This document shows positions 1 through 8,071 of a stretch of 43,712 bases of DNA, piece after piece (within the stretch, counting starts at the first letter, position 1; the number at the start of each line of letters is the position of its first letter). The notes beneath the pieces were generated by a model, which was not told the origin of the DNA, did no database searches, and was given only the letters and a program-made list of their open reading frames with translations. Position numbers and translations under genes: made by a program. The stretch is from Deinococcus detaillensis. GTDB lineage: Bacteria > Deinococcota > Deinococci > Deinococcales > Deinococcaceae. The DNA lies in assembly GCF_007280555.1 (NCBI RefSeq), contig NZ_VKDB01000025.1:1-43712 (forward strand), written 5' to 3'.

Positions 1-48
1 AGCGCCTACTGTGCCAGTCAACCCAGCGCCTACTGTGCCAGTCAATCC
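1..48 (+). repeat. 24-bp tandem repeat in coding sequence
   Basis: Two adjacent 24-bp units (1-24 and 25-48) differ by one base. A third, degraded unit follows. They encode the repeated octapeptide of the Pro-rich linker. The array may continue beyond the left edge. Confidence 0.85.
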
Positions 49-400
49 TGCTCCTGTGCCCAGTCCCAACCAGCTCTCAGCTGTTGGCGTCTGGAAGGGC
101 AGTTTCTACAGCTCGCGGGCACTGAACAATCCCAACCCATTTACGCTGACCGTTACCGGACAAGACAGCGCGGGTAACTTCACCGGGAAGGTGAACAATG
201 CGGCGCTGGGACCATTCAGTTTGAATGTCACCGGCAAAATCAACGGCAATCAGATCACCCTGAACTATCAGACCAACATGGCCGTATGTGATGGAGCTTT
301 CACTCAGGAAAATGGCAAGACCCGCTATCAGGCCGATTGCCTGACCCGTGACGGCAATGGCCCGCAGAGCAGCAATTTCTTGGATATGACCCGGCAGTAA
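2..400 (+). CDS. Pro-rich tailed protein, 5'-truncated (function unknown)
   Basis: This frame is open from the window edge, so the true start lies upstream; the GTG at 11 falls inside a repeat and is unlikely to be the start. The visible N-terminal part is a Pro/Val/Asn-rich linker made of an octapeptide repeat (APTVPVNP). It is followed by a compact domain of about 100 residues rich in Thr, Asn and Gly, with alternating hydrophobic residues that suggest beta strands and two cysteines (in AVCDGAF and QADCLTR). The domain resembles small extracytoplasmic beta domains of secreted or lipid-anchored proteins, and the linker would fit a spacer after a signal peptide. I do not recognise the family. 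The gene ends with TAA and the next gene is convergent. Confidence 0.7.
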   Translation, partial: APTVPVNPAPTVPVNPAPVPSPNQLSAVGVWKGSFYSSRALNNPNPFTLTVTGQDSAGNFTGKVNNAALGPFSLNVTGKINGNQITLNYQTNMAVCDGAFTQENGKTRYQADCLTRDGNGPQSSNFLDMTRQ

Positions 401-461
401 TTGGCGGCGAAATCAGAACCAGTCGCTGAGGACTCGCTGACCTAGCAGAGACTATTTCTCC

Positions 462-1280
462 TCAAATCAAATGCAGTAGCGCGTGGCGTGCCCGCCGCAC
501 TTTCACCTCGCGCTGCGCTTCAAACTCATACGGCTCGTTCATCAGAAACCAGTACAAATCATGCAAATAACTGTGGGCAAGATACGCCCGGAAGCGGGTG
601 AGTGAACTCATATCGGGCGGCACCAGCTCCAGCGCCGCCGCGAGGCTTTCGGGTCTGGACAGCAAATCTAGCGTGCCGGTTTTGAGGAGGGCCAGATCGC
701 GCATCGGGTCGTCCCAAGCGGCTTTTGTCCAGTCGATCACCAAAACTTCGCCCGTCGCGTCGTTGATCAAAATGTTGTCTTGCCACAAATCGAGGTGGCA
801 AAATGCGGCGGGCACGTCCAGCGCCCCCCGGAAGAGCGGTTCTTCAATGGCCTCAAACAAATCGTCGAGCGGATAGGGCGCGAGGGCGCTGCGAAATCGC
901 TTGAGCCGCTCGCTCAGCCTGGGCAAGTCCACCTGGCCGCGCCGCTCGGCGTGCAGAGCCTCCAGAATTTGGCGCACCCTCGGCAGGGCGCGGGGCACGT
1001 CCGCCTCAGAGAGCGGGTGGCCGTCAAAACGCGGCATCACCAGCACTTCCACGCCGTCGGTTTCGTGCACGTCCAGCACCCACTGGCCCATGTCGGCGCG
1101 GCGCATGTTGGCGGCCTCGGTGCGGTGTTCGCCTTTGTGGTTGCGGTAGATCTTCAGCACCCGCTCGCGGCTGGCGTCGGTGTACACCCGGCTCTGCATG
1201 CCAAAGTCCAGCGGCGTCAGCGGGCCGTAGAGCCGTTCTAAGTTGGGAAATAAACTGACCCGCTGCACGGCGCACATCAT
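462..1280 (-). CDS. Aminoglycoside phosphotransferase-fold (APH/choline kinase-like) protein
   Basis: A cytosolic small-molecule kinase of 272 residues. The N-lobe shows a candidate ATP-binding lysine (VLKIY, K43). The catalytic loop is [10 protein letters not shown] (H162, D164, N169), a form of the APH HxDxxxxN signature, and the metal-binding aspartate is in VIDW (D183). The substrate cannot be read from sequence; related proteins phosphorylate aminoglycosides, choline, homoserine, fructosamine or other metabolites. The ATG pair at 1280/1277 has neither a clear Shine-Dalgarno sequence nor a -10 box, so the start is less certain than the function. It lies 61 bp downstream of the HD-domain gene on the same strand and could be co-transcribed with it. 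Confidence 0.8.
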   Translation of the reverse strand: MMCAVQRVSLFPNLERLYGPLTPLDFGMQSRVYTDASRERVLKIYRNHKGEHRTEAANMRRADMGQWVLDVHETDGVEVLVMPRFDGHPLSEADVPRALPRVRQILEALHAERRGQVDLPRLSERLKRFRSALAPYPLDDLFEAIEEPLFRGALDVPAAFCHLDLWQDNILINDATGEVLVIDWTKAAWDDPMRDLALLKTGTLDLLSRPESLAAALELVPPDMSSLTRFRAYLAHSYLHDLYWFLMNEPYEFEAQREVKVRRARHALLHLI

Positions 1281-1341
1281 AGCGGGAAGCGGAGCGTGGG
1301 AAGCGGGGCATTGATCTTTTTTGCTGCCGCCGCCGCTTTAA

Positions 1342-2388
1342 TTAATGTACGCCGCGTTCCAACAGGCCCACTAATCTAGGATCGAGCGCTTTTCCAGCTT
1401 GGCCGCGCAGCACTTCGAGGTCGCCGGTTCTGACATAGGTATTGGCGACGGCCAAAATGCGGGCGTACAGCGGAATATCTTCGCCGCTGAGTTTATCGGG
1501 CGTGCCCTGGCCGTCCCAGCGCTCATGGTGGTGCCGGATGGCGAGCTGGGCCTGACTTAAGCTGCCCACCCCGTGCAAGACGTTGGCGCTGACCAGGGCG
1601 TGGTTTTCTTCACCGTGCAGTTTGCCGACATCGTGCAGGGTGGCGGCAAACCAGACTTCATCCAGTTCGCGCTCGGCCAGTCCCAGCGTGCGTCCCAGTT
1701 GCAAAGCCACTTGCGCCACCGCTTCGGCGTGTCCCACCGAATCGAAGTCGAGGCTCTCGCTCATCTCGGCCACCGCTGCGGCCACCGTGCGGGCAGTGCT
1801 GCGGGCTTCTTCACGTGAGTCCATCAGGCCGAGCAGCATCCCTACGGTGCTGCTGAGTTTCTGGGCGCTGTCTTGCTGTTCCTGAGTAAAGCCGCTTCCC
1901 ACCCGGTCAAGCACCAGTGCGCCGAGGTTGCGCCCCTTATCTGCCAGCGGCAGCACCAAAGAAGCGCTGACCTGATTCATGCCCGCTTCGTCAAATTGAG
2001 GGTGGAGCATTTCGTCATTCATGGCGTAGAGGTCGCTGGAACCATTGGTGATCAGGCGCGGGCGGGCCGCTGTCCACGGGCCGGACAAGCTCAGGCCCAC
2101 CAAGCGGCGCGGGTAGAGCAGCACCGCCACCACCCGGTCTTGGCCGCGCCGCAGCACTCCGTAACCCTTCACGTCGCCGCCGACCCGCGCCGCGAGCTGC
2201 GAAAGCGCACTTTCAAGCAGGCCTTCGGGCGTGGGGCGGGAGAGCAGTTCAGCAAGGAGCTTGCCCGCTTCCGGCTCCTGGTACACGCTCAGCGTTCCGG
2301 CGAGAGCGGGAGAAGCCAGCTCCACCGCAGCCGCTTGCTCGGCGCTTTGGGAAGCGGGGGATGGCTGCGGGCGCGGACGTCTAAACAT
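1342..2388 (-). CDS. GAF plus HD (HD-GYP-like) domain protein
   Basis: A 348-residue soluble protein. Residues ~40-190 look like a GAF-type sensor domain. Residues ~215-345 form an HD phosphohydrolase domain with H220, the HD pair in LHDVGK (252-253), HHHER (286-290), and DGQGTP where HD-GYP proteins have DGxGYP. HD-GYP enzymes degrade cyclic di-GMP; the Tyr-to-Thr change and the short C-terminus make that activity uncertain. The N-terminus (~1-30) is Pro/Ser/Ala-rich and probably disordered. TATACT lies 6 nt before the ATG, so the mRNA may be leaderless, although GGAG in the same gap could act as a weak ribosome site. Confidence 0.8.
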   Translation of the reverse strand: MFRRPRPQPSPASQSAEQAAAVELASPALAGTLSVYQEPEAGKLLAELLSRPTPEGLLESALSQLAARVGGDVKGYGVLRRGQDRVVAVLLYPRRLVGLSLSGPWTAARPRLITNGSSDLYAMNDEMLHPQFDEAGMNQVSASLVLPLADKGRNLGALVLDRVGSGFTQEQQDSAQKLSSTVGMLLGLMDSREEARSTARTVAAAVAEMSESLDFDSVGHAEAVAQVALQLGRTLGLAERELDEVWFAATLHDVGKLHGEENHALVSANVLHGVGSLSQAQLAIRHHHERWDGQGTPDKLSGEDIPLYARILAVANTYVRTGDLEVLRGQAGKALDPRLVGLLERGVH

Positions 2389-2394
2389 GCTCCA

Positions 2395-2400
2395 AGTATA
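2395..2400 (-). promoter_or_regulatory. -10 box TATACT of the HD-domain gene
   Basis: TATACT ends 6 nt before the ATG at 2388, which would place the transcription start at or next to the A of ATG. Confidence 0.55.
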
Positions 2401-2515
2401 AAAGCCCCATCATTCAAACTCCTGACAGCAGGGGTACACCCTTTGGTGCGCGGCGGTGATCTCTACCGTGCTGTTCGGCACGCTCGGTACCCGTCACTTG
2501 GCGCTAGAGTCAGCC

Positions 2516-3607
2516 ATGAAGTTCTCGCCTTGGCCCGCCGTTTTGCTCATTATTGCTGGAGCGGCTTACTTTGTGCCGCAGGCCGATCCCAGCGCAGGCC
2601 GTTTTGGGAGCGGCTTTGACAGCTCAAGCAGCGCCGCGACGCCCACCCTGCGTGATCCCTTATCACCGGCGACCCGCGACCTATTCAGCAAATCGCGTCC
2701 AGCCACTGTGCAAATCGAGCAGCTTGGCCCTTCGGAAAATGGAGGCGTGCAGGGCGGCCTCGGCACCGGATTCCTGATTTCGGGTGACGGGCAGGTCATG
2801 ACCGCTTATCACGTGGTAGATGGCGCACAGCTTATCCGGGTCAAGACGCTGAGCGGGCAGGTCTACCGCGCCCGTGTGACGGCTTTCGACAACGCGGCGG
2901 ACGTGGCGCTGCTCAAGATCGACACCCGCAGTGCATTGCCCTTTTTACCGCTGGCCAGCCGCGAAGCCAAAATCGGTGAGGGGGTATTGGCCATCGGCAA
3001 CAGTGGCGGCGACTTTTTGCAGGCCCGTGTCGGCCGGCTGCTGCGGCTCGGAGCGCGGGCGGGCCAAGCTGATTTCCCCCAAAACACTTTTGAGATGAGC
3101 GCCCCGCTCGCGCCCGGTGACAGCGGCGGCCCGATCCTGAACGCCAGCGGCGAAGTGATGGGCGTGGTCAGCTACGTGCGGGTCAATGACGAGGGCAAAA
3201 CCCTGACCTCTTACGCCGTACCTGTCGAGGAGTCGGGCAAACTGGTTCAGGCGCTGGAAGCCGGAGAAAAGCGCGACGTTCCGGCGATTGGCCTGCGCTT
3301 TGACGGCCAGCATGACGGCCTGACCAGCCCTTCCGGCGGGGTGGTGGCCGAAGTGGTGGCGGGCAGCCCAGCGGCAGCGGCGGGACTGCGTGGATCGAGT
3401 TACGACAGCCAAGACCAACTCAGCCAACTCGGCGACACCATCACGGCGGTCAACGGCATCCGGACACGCAGCAGCAACGACGTGATTTTTGAAATCCGCC
3501 GCCGCCAAGTCGGTGACACCGTCAAGCTGACGCTCAGCCGCAAAGCCCAGAGCCGCGAAGTCAGCGTGCCGCTGGTGGCCAAGGGGAGCATCAATTACAA
3601 CCAGTGA
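2516..3607 (+). CDS. HtrA/DegP-like serine protease with PDZ domain
   Basis: A 363-residue envelope protease that would act on misfolded exported proteins. An uncleaved N-terminal membrane helix (residues ~7-20) is followed by a Ser-rich linker and a trypsin-like domain with the triad H99 (TAYHVV), D129 (ADVALL) and S203 (APGDSGGP). A C-terminal PDZ domain spans about 265-360. I chose the ATG at 2516 over upstream in-frame codons because it begins a normal signal-anchor and because TAGAGT lies 5 nt before it, the leaderless spacing seen across this window. It is divergent from the HD-domain gene and convergent with the DedA gene 27 bp downstream. Confidence 0.88.
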   Translation: MKFSPWPAVLLIIAGAAYFVPQADPSAGRFGSGFDSSSSAATPTLRDPLSPATRDLFSKSRPATVQIEQLGPSENGGVQGGLGTGFLISGDGQVMTAYHVVDGAQLIRVKTLSGQVYRARVTAFDNAADVALLKIDTRSALPFLPLASREAKIGEGVLAIGNSGGDFLQARVGRLLRLGARAGQADFPQNTFEMSAPLAPGDSGGPILNASGEVMGVVSYVRVNDEGKTLTSYAVPVEESGKLVQALEAGEKRDVPAIGLRFDGQHDGLTSPSGGVVAEVVAGSPAAAAGLRGSSYDSQDQLSQLGDTITAVNGIRTRSSNDVIFEIRRRQVGDTVKLTLSRKAQSREVSVPLVAKGSINYNQ

Positions 3608-3634
3608 GATTGGGGGGAAGCGGTTGATCCCGGT

Positions 3635-4222
3635 TCAGCGCCGCCGACGCTTGTTGATTTCCAGCAGCACCGGAATAAAGGAAAGCACCAAGATCACGCC
3701 GACAATCACCAGAATGTATTTGTCCAGCACGTCTTTGGGAATGATCTTGCCCAGAAAATAACCGGCCAGCGGGACGCTCGTTCCCCACAGCACCGCGCCG
3801 ATGGCGTTGGAGATCATAAAAGTGCGCGGGTTCATTTGAATGGTTCCGGCCAGCGTGGGCAGCAGCGTGCGGATGATCGGCACGAAGCGGGCCAGCACTA
3901 AAGCCTGATTGCCGCGCTCGTCAAAATACTCGCGGGCCTGCTCGACGTATTCGGGCTTGAGAAACTTGACGCGGGCAAACACGGCGGGGCCAAAGCGGCG
4001 GCCAATGAAGTAGCCCGACAGATTGCCCAGAAACGCGGCCACGATCACCAGCACGATGATTTCAACGATGCCGAGGTCGCCCCGCGCTGCAAACAGGCCT
4101 GCCGTAATCAGCAAGCTGTCGCCGGGTAAAAAGAAACCGAGCAGCAGGCCCGTTTCGGCAAAGATAATCAGGGCGAGGCCCACATAAGAAAAGGTGGCGA
4201 GCAGGTATTCAGGACTGAGCAT
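3635..4222 (-). CDS. DedA family integral membrane protein
   Basis: 195 residues with several hydrophobic segments. DedA-family features are present: an early acidic residue in a membrane helix (FAETGLLLGFFLPGDSLL), the FLGNLSGYFIGRRFG stretch, and the conserved RFVPIIRTLLPTLAG segment. DedA proteins support membrane homeostasis; some are lipid (undecaprenyl-phosphate or phospholipid) flippases or scramblases. The C-terminus ends in KRRRR, a typical cytoplasmic basic tail. TACACT lies 6 nt before the ATG, consistent with a leaderless transcript. Confidence 0.9.
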   Translation of the reverse strand: MLSPEYLLATFSYVGLALIIFAETGLLLGFFLPGDSLLITAGLFAARGDLGIVEIIVLVIVAAFLGNLSGYFIGRRFGPAVFARVKFLKPEYVEQAREYFDERGNQALVLARFVPIIRTLLPTLAGTIQMNPRTFMISNAIGAVLWGTSVPLAGYFLGKIIPKDVLDKYILVIVGVILVLSFIPVLLEINKRRRR

Positions 4223-4252
4223 TGGGTCAGTGTAGCCCGCCGCTTAAAGACC

Positions 4253-4291
4253 TTTCGTCAGCCGAAAGTAAAGGGGCGGGCTGATGCCCCT
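4253..4291 (-). terminator. Probable terminator of prfC
   Basis: Just past the prfC stop, the minus strand has the hairpin AGGGGC-N8-GCCCCT followed by TTTACTTT, then a second small hairpin (CTTTCG/CGAAAG). The T tract is broken, so termination strength is uncertain. Confidence 0.5.
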
Positions 4292-4302
4292 CCGTGCTGC
4301 CC

Positions 4303-5886
4303 TTAAACCCGAGTCAGATCCTTGGGCAGCGGCAAGAACTCAATCTCTGGGTGCTGGGTCTGGGTGTAGTCCAGATCATAGGGACTCCTGAACAGCATCA
4401 CCGGACGTCCTTGATCGTCTTCGACGTGGCGGGCGAAACGGGCCACCGAGGCCGTGTCACCCGCCAGCCAGCGCACCAACTCGTAACTGGTGACGTGCAT
4501 TTCCACTTCGACGTTGTATTCCTCGAGAAGGCGGGCCTGAAAAACCTCAAATTGCAGCGGCCCCACCGCGCCCAAATACGGGTCACGCGCTCCGTCGGTG
4601 GGGTAAAAGACCTGCACCACGCCTTCTTCGGTGAGCTGGGTCAGCCCTTTCATAAAGGTCTTGCGCTTGCCCACGTCGCGCAGAGAAATGGTGGCAAACG
4701 TTTCGGGCGTGAAGCGGGGAAAGCTGGGCAGTTGCAGTTTGCCGTCTAAGCTGATCACGTCGCCAATTTGAAAGACGCCCGGATTGACCAGGCCCACGAT
4801 GTCGCCCGGATAAGCGTCGTCCACTTTTTCACGGTCTTGGGCAAACAGGGTATGCGCCTGCGAGAGCCGCAACTTGCGCCCGGTGCGGGTGTGCGTTACG
4901 TCCATGCCGCGCTCGAAATGACCGCTCATCACCCGCATGTAAGCGGTGCGGTCACGGTGGGCCTTGCTCATGTTGGCCTGCAATTTAAAGATAAAACCGG
5001 CAAATGGCGCTTCGGGGTCGCGCTCACCGAGGTTGGTTTCGACTGGGCCGGGCGGGGGCGCGAGTTCCACGAAGCGGCTCAGAAAGTGCTCCACGCCGAA
5101 ATTGTTCATGGCGCTGCCGAAAAAGACGGGGGTCAGTTCGCCTTTGAGGAAGGCATTCTGGTCAAATTCGCCCATCGCTCCCTCGATCAGTTCCACGTCC
5201 TGAATCAGTTTGGCGGCGAGGTCGGGACCGACCAGTTGGCGCAGTTCCGGGTCATGCAGTCCGGCGACCTGCACCGGGGCACGCTGTTTGCCGCGTGCGG
5301 TGCGCTCGAACACCAAGACTTGCTTGCTCTGCAAATCGTAGACGCCCTTGAAATCGGGGCCGTCACCAATCGGCCAGGTCAGCGGAATGGCGGTGATGCC
5401 CAGCGTGCTCTCGACTTGCTCGATCAGCTCGAACGGATCGACGGCGGGCCGATCCATCTTGTTGATAAAAGTCAGAATCGGAATGCCCCGGTTGCGGCAC
5501 ACCGCGAACAGCTTTTCGGTCTGGGCCTGCACGCCTCTGGCCGCGTCCAGCACCATCAGGGCCGAGTCGGCGGCGGTCAGGGTGCGGTAGGTGTCCTCGC
5601 TGAAATCCTGATGTCCGGGGGTATCGAGCAGGTTGATGTGGCGGCCTTCATATTCAAAGGTCAGCGCCGAACTGGAAATGGAAATGCCGCGCTGCTGCTC
5701 GATGCTCATCCAATCGGAAGTGGTGTGGCGCATGCCTTCGCGGGCGGTGACACTGCCGGCCTGCTGAATCGCGCCTCCGTAGAGCAGCAGTTTTTCGGTG
5801 ATGGTGGTTTTACCGGCGTCGGGGTGAGAAATGATGGCAAAGGTGCGGCGGCGCTCGATTTCGCGCTCGAGGTGGGGACTGGTCAT
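4303..5886 (-). CDS. prfC: Peptide chain release factor 3 (RF3)
   Basis: A 527-residue translational GTPase that recycles RF1/RF2 from the ribosome after peptide release. G-domain motifs: G1 HPDAGKTT (residues 21-28), G3 DTPGHQDF (88-95) and G4 NKMD (142-145). The RF3-type switch I ([14 protein letters not shown]) separates it from EF-G and TypA. Length is typical of RF3. GGAG lies about 8 nt before the ATG, so this gene uses a normal leader, unlike many neighbours. A consensus TATAAT about 145 nt upstream, overlapping the end of the deacetylase gene, is the probable promoter. Confidence 0.96.
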   Translation of the reverse strand: MTSPHLEREIERRRTFAIISHPDAGKTTITEKLLLYGGAIQQAGSVTAREGMRHTTSDWMSIEQQRGISISSSALTFEYEGRHINLLDTPGHQDFSEDTYRTLTAADSALMVLDAARGVQAQTEKLFAVCRNRGIPILTFINKMDRPAVDPFELIEQVESTLGITAIPLTWPIGDGPDFKGVYDLQSKQVLVFERTARGKQRAPVQVAGLHDPELRQLVGPDLAAKLIQDVELIEGAMGEFDQNAFLKGELTPVFFGSAMNNFGVEHFLSRFVELAPPPGPVETNLGERDPEAPFAGFIFKLQANMSKAHRDRTAYMRVMSGHFERGMDVTHTRTGRKLRLSQAHTLFAQDREKVDDAYPGDIVGLVNPGVFQIGDVISLDGKLQLPSFPRFTPETFATISLRDVGKRKTFMKGLTQLTEEGVVQVFYPTDGARDPYLGAVGPLQFEVFQARLLEEYNVEVEMHVTSYELVRWLAGDTASVARFARHVEDDQGRPVMLFRSPYDLDYTQTQHPEIEFLPLPKDLTRV

Positions 5887-6031
5887 AAAGGCTCCGGCGG
5901 GCGCGGTATGGCGGCAGCGGCCCGTAGTAAGGGAAAATTTTGGGTAAAGCGTCGGTTCAGTTTCTACGACTCAGGGCCGCAACGTCGTTCAGGCGTCGTC
6001 AGGGTGGCGTGAGGAGAAACATCATTTGGAT

Positions 6032-6037
6032 ATTATA
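6032..6037 (-). promoter_or_regulatory. Consensus -10 box TATAAT upstream of prfC
   Basis: The minus strand reads GCGGTATAATATCC. A T-rich segment about 17 bp upstream (TTTTTC) is a poor -35. The box overlaps the stop codon of the deacetylase gene and implies a 5' leader of about 140 nt for prfC. Confidence 0.45.
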
Positions 6038-6950
6038 CCGCGTTTGGAGAAAGAGAAAAAGCCCCCAGCGCCGCGTCCAAGGTGCCCAGCCTTGCCCGCA
6101 CCAACTTGGCCGGATCGCGGTTGTATCCGCCCGCCATCAGCGACACCAGCGGGGTTTTGCTGCTCGCTGCCCAGCCGTAGACCCGCTCGTCCCGCGCCCG
6201 CAGACCGTCCAAGCTCAGCGCCAGCCGCCCGAGTTGGTCGCCTTCCAGCACGTCCGCGCCTGCCAGATAAAAAACCAACTCAGGCTCAAACGCTTGCACG
6301 GCGGGCATTACGGTGTCTTCAAGTGCCGCCAGATACTCGGCGTCGCCCGCGCCATCGGGCAATCCCACGTCCAGATCGCTGCGTTCTTTGTTGAACGGGT
6401 AATTGTGGTCGGCGTGAACGCTGAGGGTGAAAGCCCGCGCCTCACTGCCCAGCATCGCCGCCGTGCCGTTGCCCTGATGCACGTCGAGGTCGAGCACCAA
6501 GACTTTGGAGAGTAGTCCAGCGTCCAGCAGATGCCGGGTGATGATCGCCACATCGTTGAGAAACGAAAAACCCTCGGCGTGATCGACGTAAGCGTGGTGG
6601 GTTCCGCCGCCCAAGCTGAGGCCGAGGCCGCTGCTCAGCGCGTCCCAGGTGGCGCTCAGCGTTGCGCCGCATGACGCCCGACTGCGCTCCACAACTGCGG
6701 TATCCCACGCAAAGCCCAGTGCCCGCTCCTCTTGCCGCGTGACTTCGCCGCGTCGCCAGCGCTGCAAATAAGCGGGGTCGTGCGCCCACTCTGCGAGTGC
6801 CCAAGGCAGGGGAGGCGCTTCCAGCAGCGGTAAACGCTCGGCGGCTTGTGCGAGGAGTTGCAGCAAAAATTCACGCGGCAAAAACTGGCGGCGCGGTGGG
6901 GGAGACTGGCGGTAAGCGGCGTTGAGGAAGGGAGTAAAGACGCGGGGCAC
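6033..6950 (-). CDS. Histone deacetylase-superfamily (acetoin utilisation/acetylpolyamine hydrolase-like) protein
   Basis: A 305-residue zinc-dependent deacylase. It has the HDAC signatures GGGTHHAY (general-base histidines H118/H119), DLDVHQGNGT (zinc ligands D156 and H158) and AGADVLEGD (third ligand, D233). Bacterial members deacetylate acetylated lysines, acetyl-CoA synthetase or polyamines; the substrate here is unknown. The start is GTG at 6950, chosen because TAAACT lies exactly 6 nt before it and the protein then begins at the usual distance from the fold. The promoter and first codons are part of a direct repeat whose other copy is at 7163-7197. Confidence 0.85.
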   Translation of the reverse strand: MPRVFTPFLNAAYRQSPPPRRQFLPREFLLQLLAQAAERLPLLEAPPLPWALAEWAHDPAYLQRWRRGEVTRQEERALGFAWDTAVVERSRASCGATLSATWDALSSGLGLSLGGGTHHAYVDHAEGFSFLNDVAIITRHLLDAGLLSKVLVLDLDVHQGNGTAAMLGSEARAFTLSVHADHNYPFNKERSDLDVGLPDGAGDAEYLAALEDTVMPAVQAFEPELVFYLAGADVLEGDQLGRLALSLDGLRARDERVYGWAASSKTPLVSLMAGGYNRDPAKLVRARLGTLDAALGAFSLSPNAV

Positions 6951-6968
6951 GTGGGTAGTTTAGGGGCT
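6934..6968. repeat. Direct repeat copy 1 (HDAC-like promoter and start)
   Basis: 35 bp with 30 matches to 7163-7197 in the same orientation. It contains the -10 box, GTG start and first codons of the HDAC-like gene (minus strand). Confidence 0.75.
6957..6962 (-). promoter_or_regulatory. -10 box TAAACT of the HDAC-like gene
   Basis: TAAACT ends 6 nt before the GTG start. It lies in repeat copy 6934-6968. Confidence 0.55.
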
Positions 6969-6989
6969 GAGTTGAGATAACCTATCCCC

Positions 6990-7166
6990 ATGACTCCGCG
7001 CCAACTTCACCTTATCGGCTGGTCATTGGTGGCTCTCATTGCGGCCCTACTACTGGTCGGTGCGCTGGCGGGGTGGCAGTGGTGGATGACCGGGATTGTA
7101 GCTCCGCTTGGAGGCGTTGCCGGTGGAATTCTTGGCACAGTGAGACGGCGTAACGAGAAGCGGTAA
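6990..7166 (+). CDS. 58-residue two-helix membrane protein
   Basis: A small ORF running antisense to its neighbours. The product starts MTPRQLHLIGWSLV and has two hydrophobic segments (residues ~9-29 and ~34-50) separated by a Trp-rich turn (GWQWWMTG). A basic cytoplasmic tail (RRRNEKR) follows. TAACCT lies 6 nt before the ATG, matching the leaderless pattern of the window. The gene is framed by the two copies of a 35-bp direct repeat. No family is recognised; the composition strongly suggests a real membrane peptide rather than chance. Confidence 0.65.
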   Translation: MTPRQLHLIGWSLVALIAALLLVGALAGWQWWMTGIVAPLGGVAGGILGTVRRRNEKR

Positions 7167-7197
7167 AAGCGCGGAGCACGCTGGTAGTTTAGGGGCT
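7163..7197. repeat. Direct repeat copy 2 (orphan promoter and start)
   Basis: Same orientation as 6934-6968. On the minus strand it keeps TAAACT, 6 nt and a GTG, but the frame behind it encodes no recognisable protein. It lies just past the stop codon of the PaiB-type gene. Confidence 0.75.
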
Positions 7198-7202
7198 ACA
7201 AC

Positions 7203-7817
7203 TCAGTCGGCGCTGTGCACCTTCATCAACTCGGCAGTGGTCCGCTCGTGCTCTGAGCCGCTGAGCGCCAACTCACGCTGCACGTTGGCCCTGTCTGCCG
7301 CCGTTTTGTTTTGGCTGAGCTTATATTTGCCTTCCAGCTTGCCGACCCGCAGCTCAAAGGTCACCACGCCCGCCAACATGCGCCGCTCGAGGTCAGCGGG
7401 AATGGGGGCCATACCGGGCGTGTGCTGCTCCACCAGGCCGTAAGCGATGCGCCGGGTGGCCTCGCCTGCGACCACTTGGGCCTGCCCGTAGGCGTGAACC
7501 GCCGCGTAATTCCAGGTCGGCACGTTCGGGCGGCTTTCGTACCACGCCGGATCAATCAGGGCGTGTGGCCCCTGGAAAATAACCAAACTGTCGGCTTCTC
7601 CGAAGTGCTGCCACTGCGGATTGGCCCGCGCCAGGTGGGAGCGCAAATAAAGTGCTTCGCTGCCGTCTGCGCTTTGCTCCGATTCGATCAGCAGCGGAAT
7701 GTGCGAGGCAAACGGCACGCCGCCCGGAGCCGTGATGAGGGTGGCAAAGCTGTGCGCCCGCATAAACCGCAGCAACTCAGCTTGATCGGTGAGGCGAAAG
7801 TGAGCGGGGGAGTACAT
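7203..7817 (-). CDS. PaiB family FMN-binding protein
   Basis: 204 residues with the split-barrel flavin fold of the PaiB/FMN-binding family, called transcriptional regulators in Bacillus. Typical parts are the N-terminal MYSPAHFR, the HSFATLIT...PFASHIPLL strand region, FQGPHALIDPAWY, the VPTWNYAAVHAYG segment and a C-terminal KLSQNK motif. It probably binds FMN or heme in the cytosol; a direct DNA-binding role is not visible. TAAACT lies 6 nt before the ATG, so it is likely leaderless. It diverges from the ABC-F gene across a 254-bp gap. Confidence 0.88.
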   Translation of the reverse strand: MYSPAHFRLTDQAELLRFMRAHSFATLITAPGGVPFASHIPLLIESEQSADGSEALYLRSHLARANPQWQHFGEADSLVIFQGPHALIDPAWYESRPNVPTWNYAAVHAYGQAQVVAGEATRRIAYGLVEQHTPGMAPIPADLERRMLAGVVTFELRVGKLEGKYKLSQNKTAADRANVQRELALSGSEHERTTAELMKVHSAD

Positions 7818-7823
7818 GCGGGC

Positions 7824-7829
7824 AGTTTA
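7824..7829 (-). promoter_or_regulatory. -10 box TAAACT of the PaiB-type gene
   Basis: TAAACT ends 6 nt before the ATG at 7817. Confidence 0.55.
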
Positions 7830-7889
7830 GCGGCCCCAATAGACCAAGTGCGCTCTAAGCCGCTTGGCCTACCTCCGTCCACTCCGCGC

Positions 7890-8007
7890 TAAACTCCCCT
7901 TGACCCGCTCAAGGTTCTTGAGGTCTGGCTTTCCTTCCCGCCGCCGCCGAGGTTTGATGAATGAACAGCGCCCGCCAGTAAGTCCAGTTAGATTCAGAGC
8001 AATCTAA
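7890..8007 (+). promoter_or_regulatory. Possible leader region of the ABC-F gene with a 16-codon ORF
   Basis: A -10-like TAAACT (7890-7895) would give the ABC-F mRNA a leader of about 170 nt, long for this genome. Inside it GAGG (7949-7952) sits 4 nt before ATG (7957), opening a 16-codon ORF (MNEQRPPVSPVRFRAI, stop 8005-8007). An overlapping six-codon ORF starts at 7961. Several antibiotic-responsive ABC-F genes are controlled by ribosome stalling on such leader peptides; that this one is so controlled is inference, and no clear terminator/antiterminator pair is visible. Confidence 0.25.
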
Positions 8008-8071
8008 ACGCCTTGCTGCTGCCTTGCCAATGGGCGGGAACGCGCTGATCACAACCAATACCGGGGGAAGT

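Noticed and set aside
4768..6012. 414-codon plus-strand ORF opposite prfC
   Set aside because: Shadow frame of prfC, caused by GC-rich third positions; no domain in the translation.
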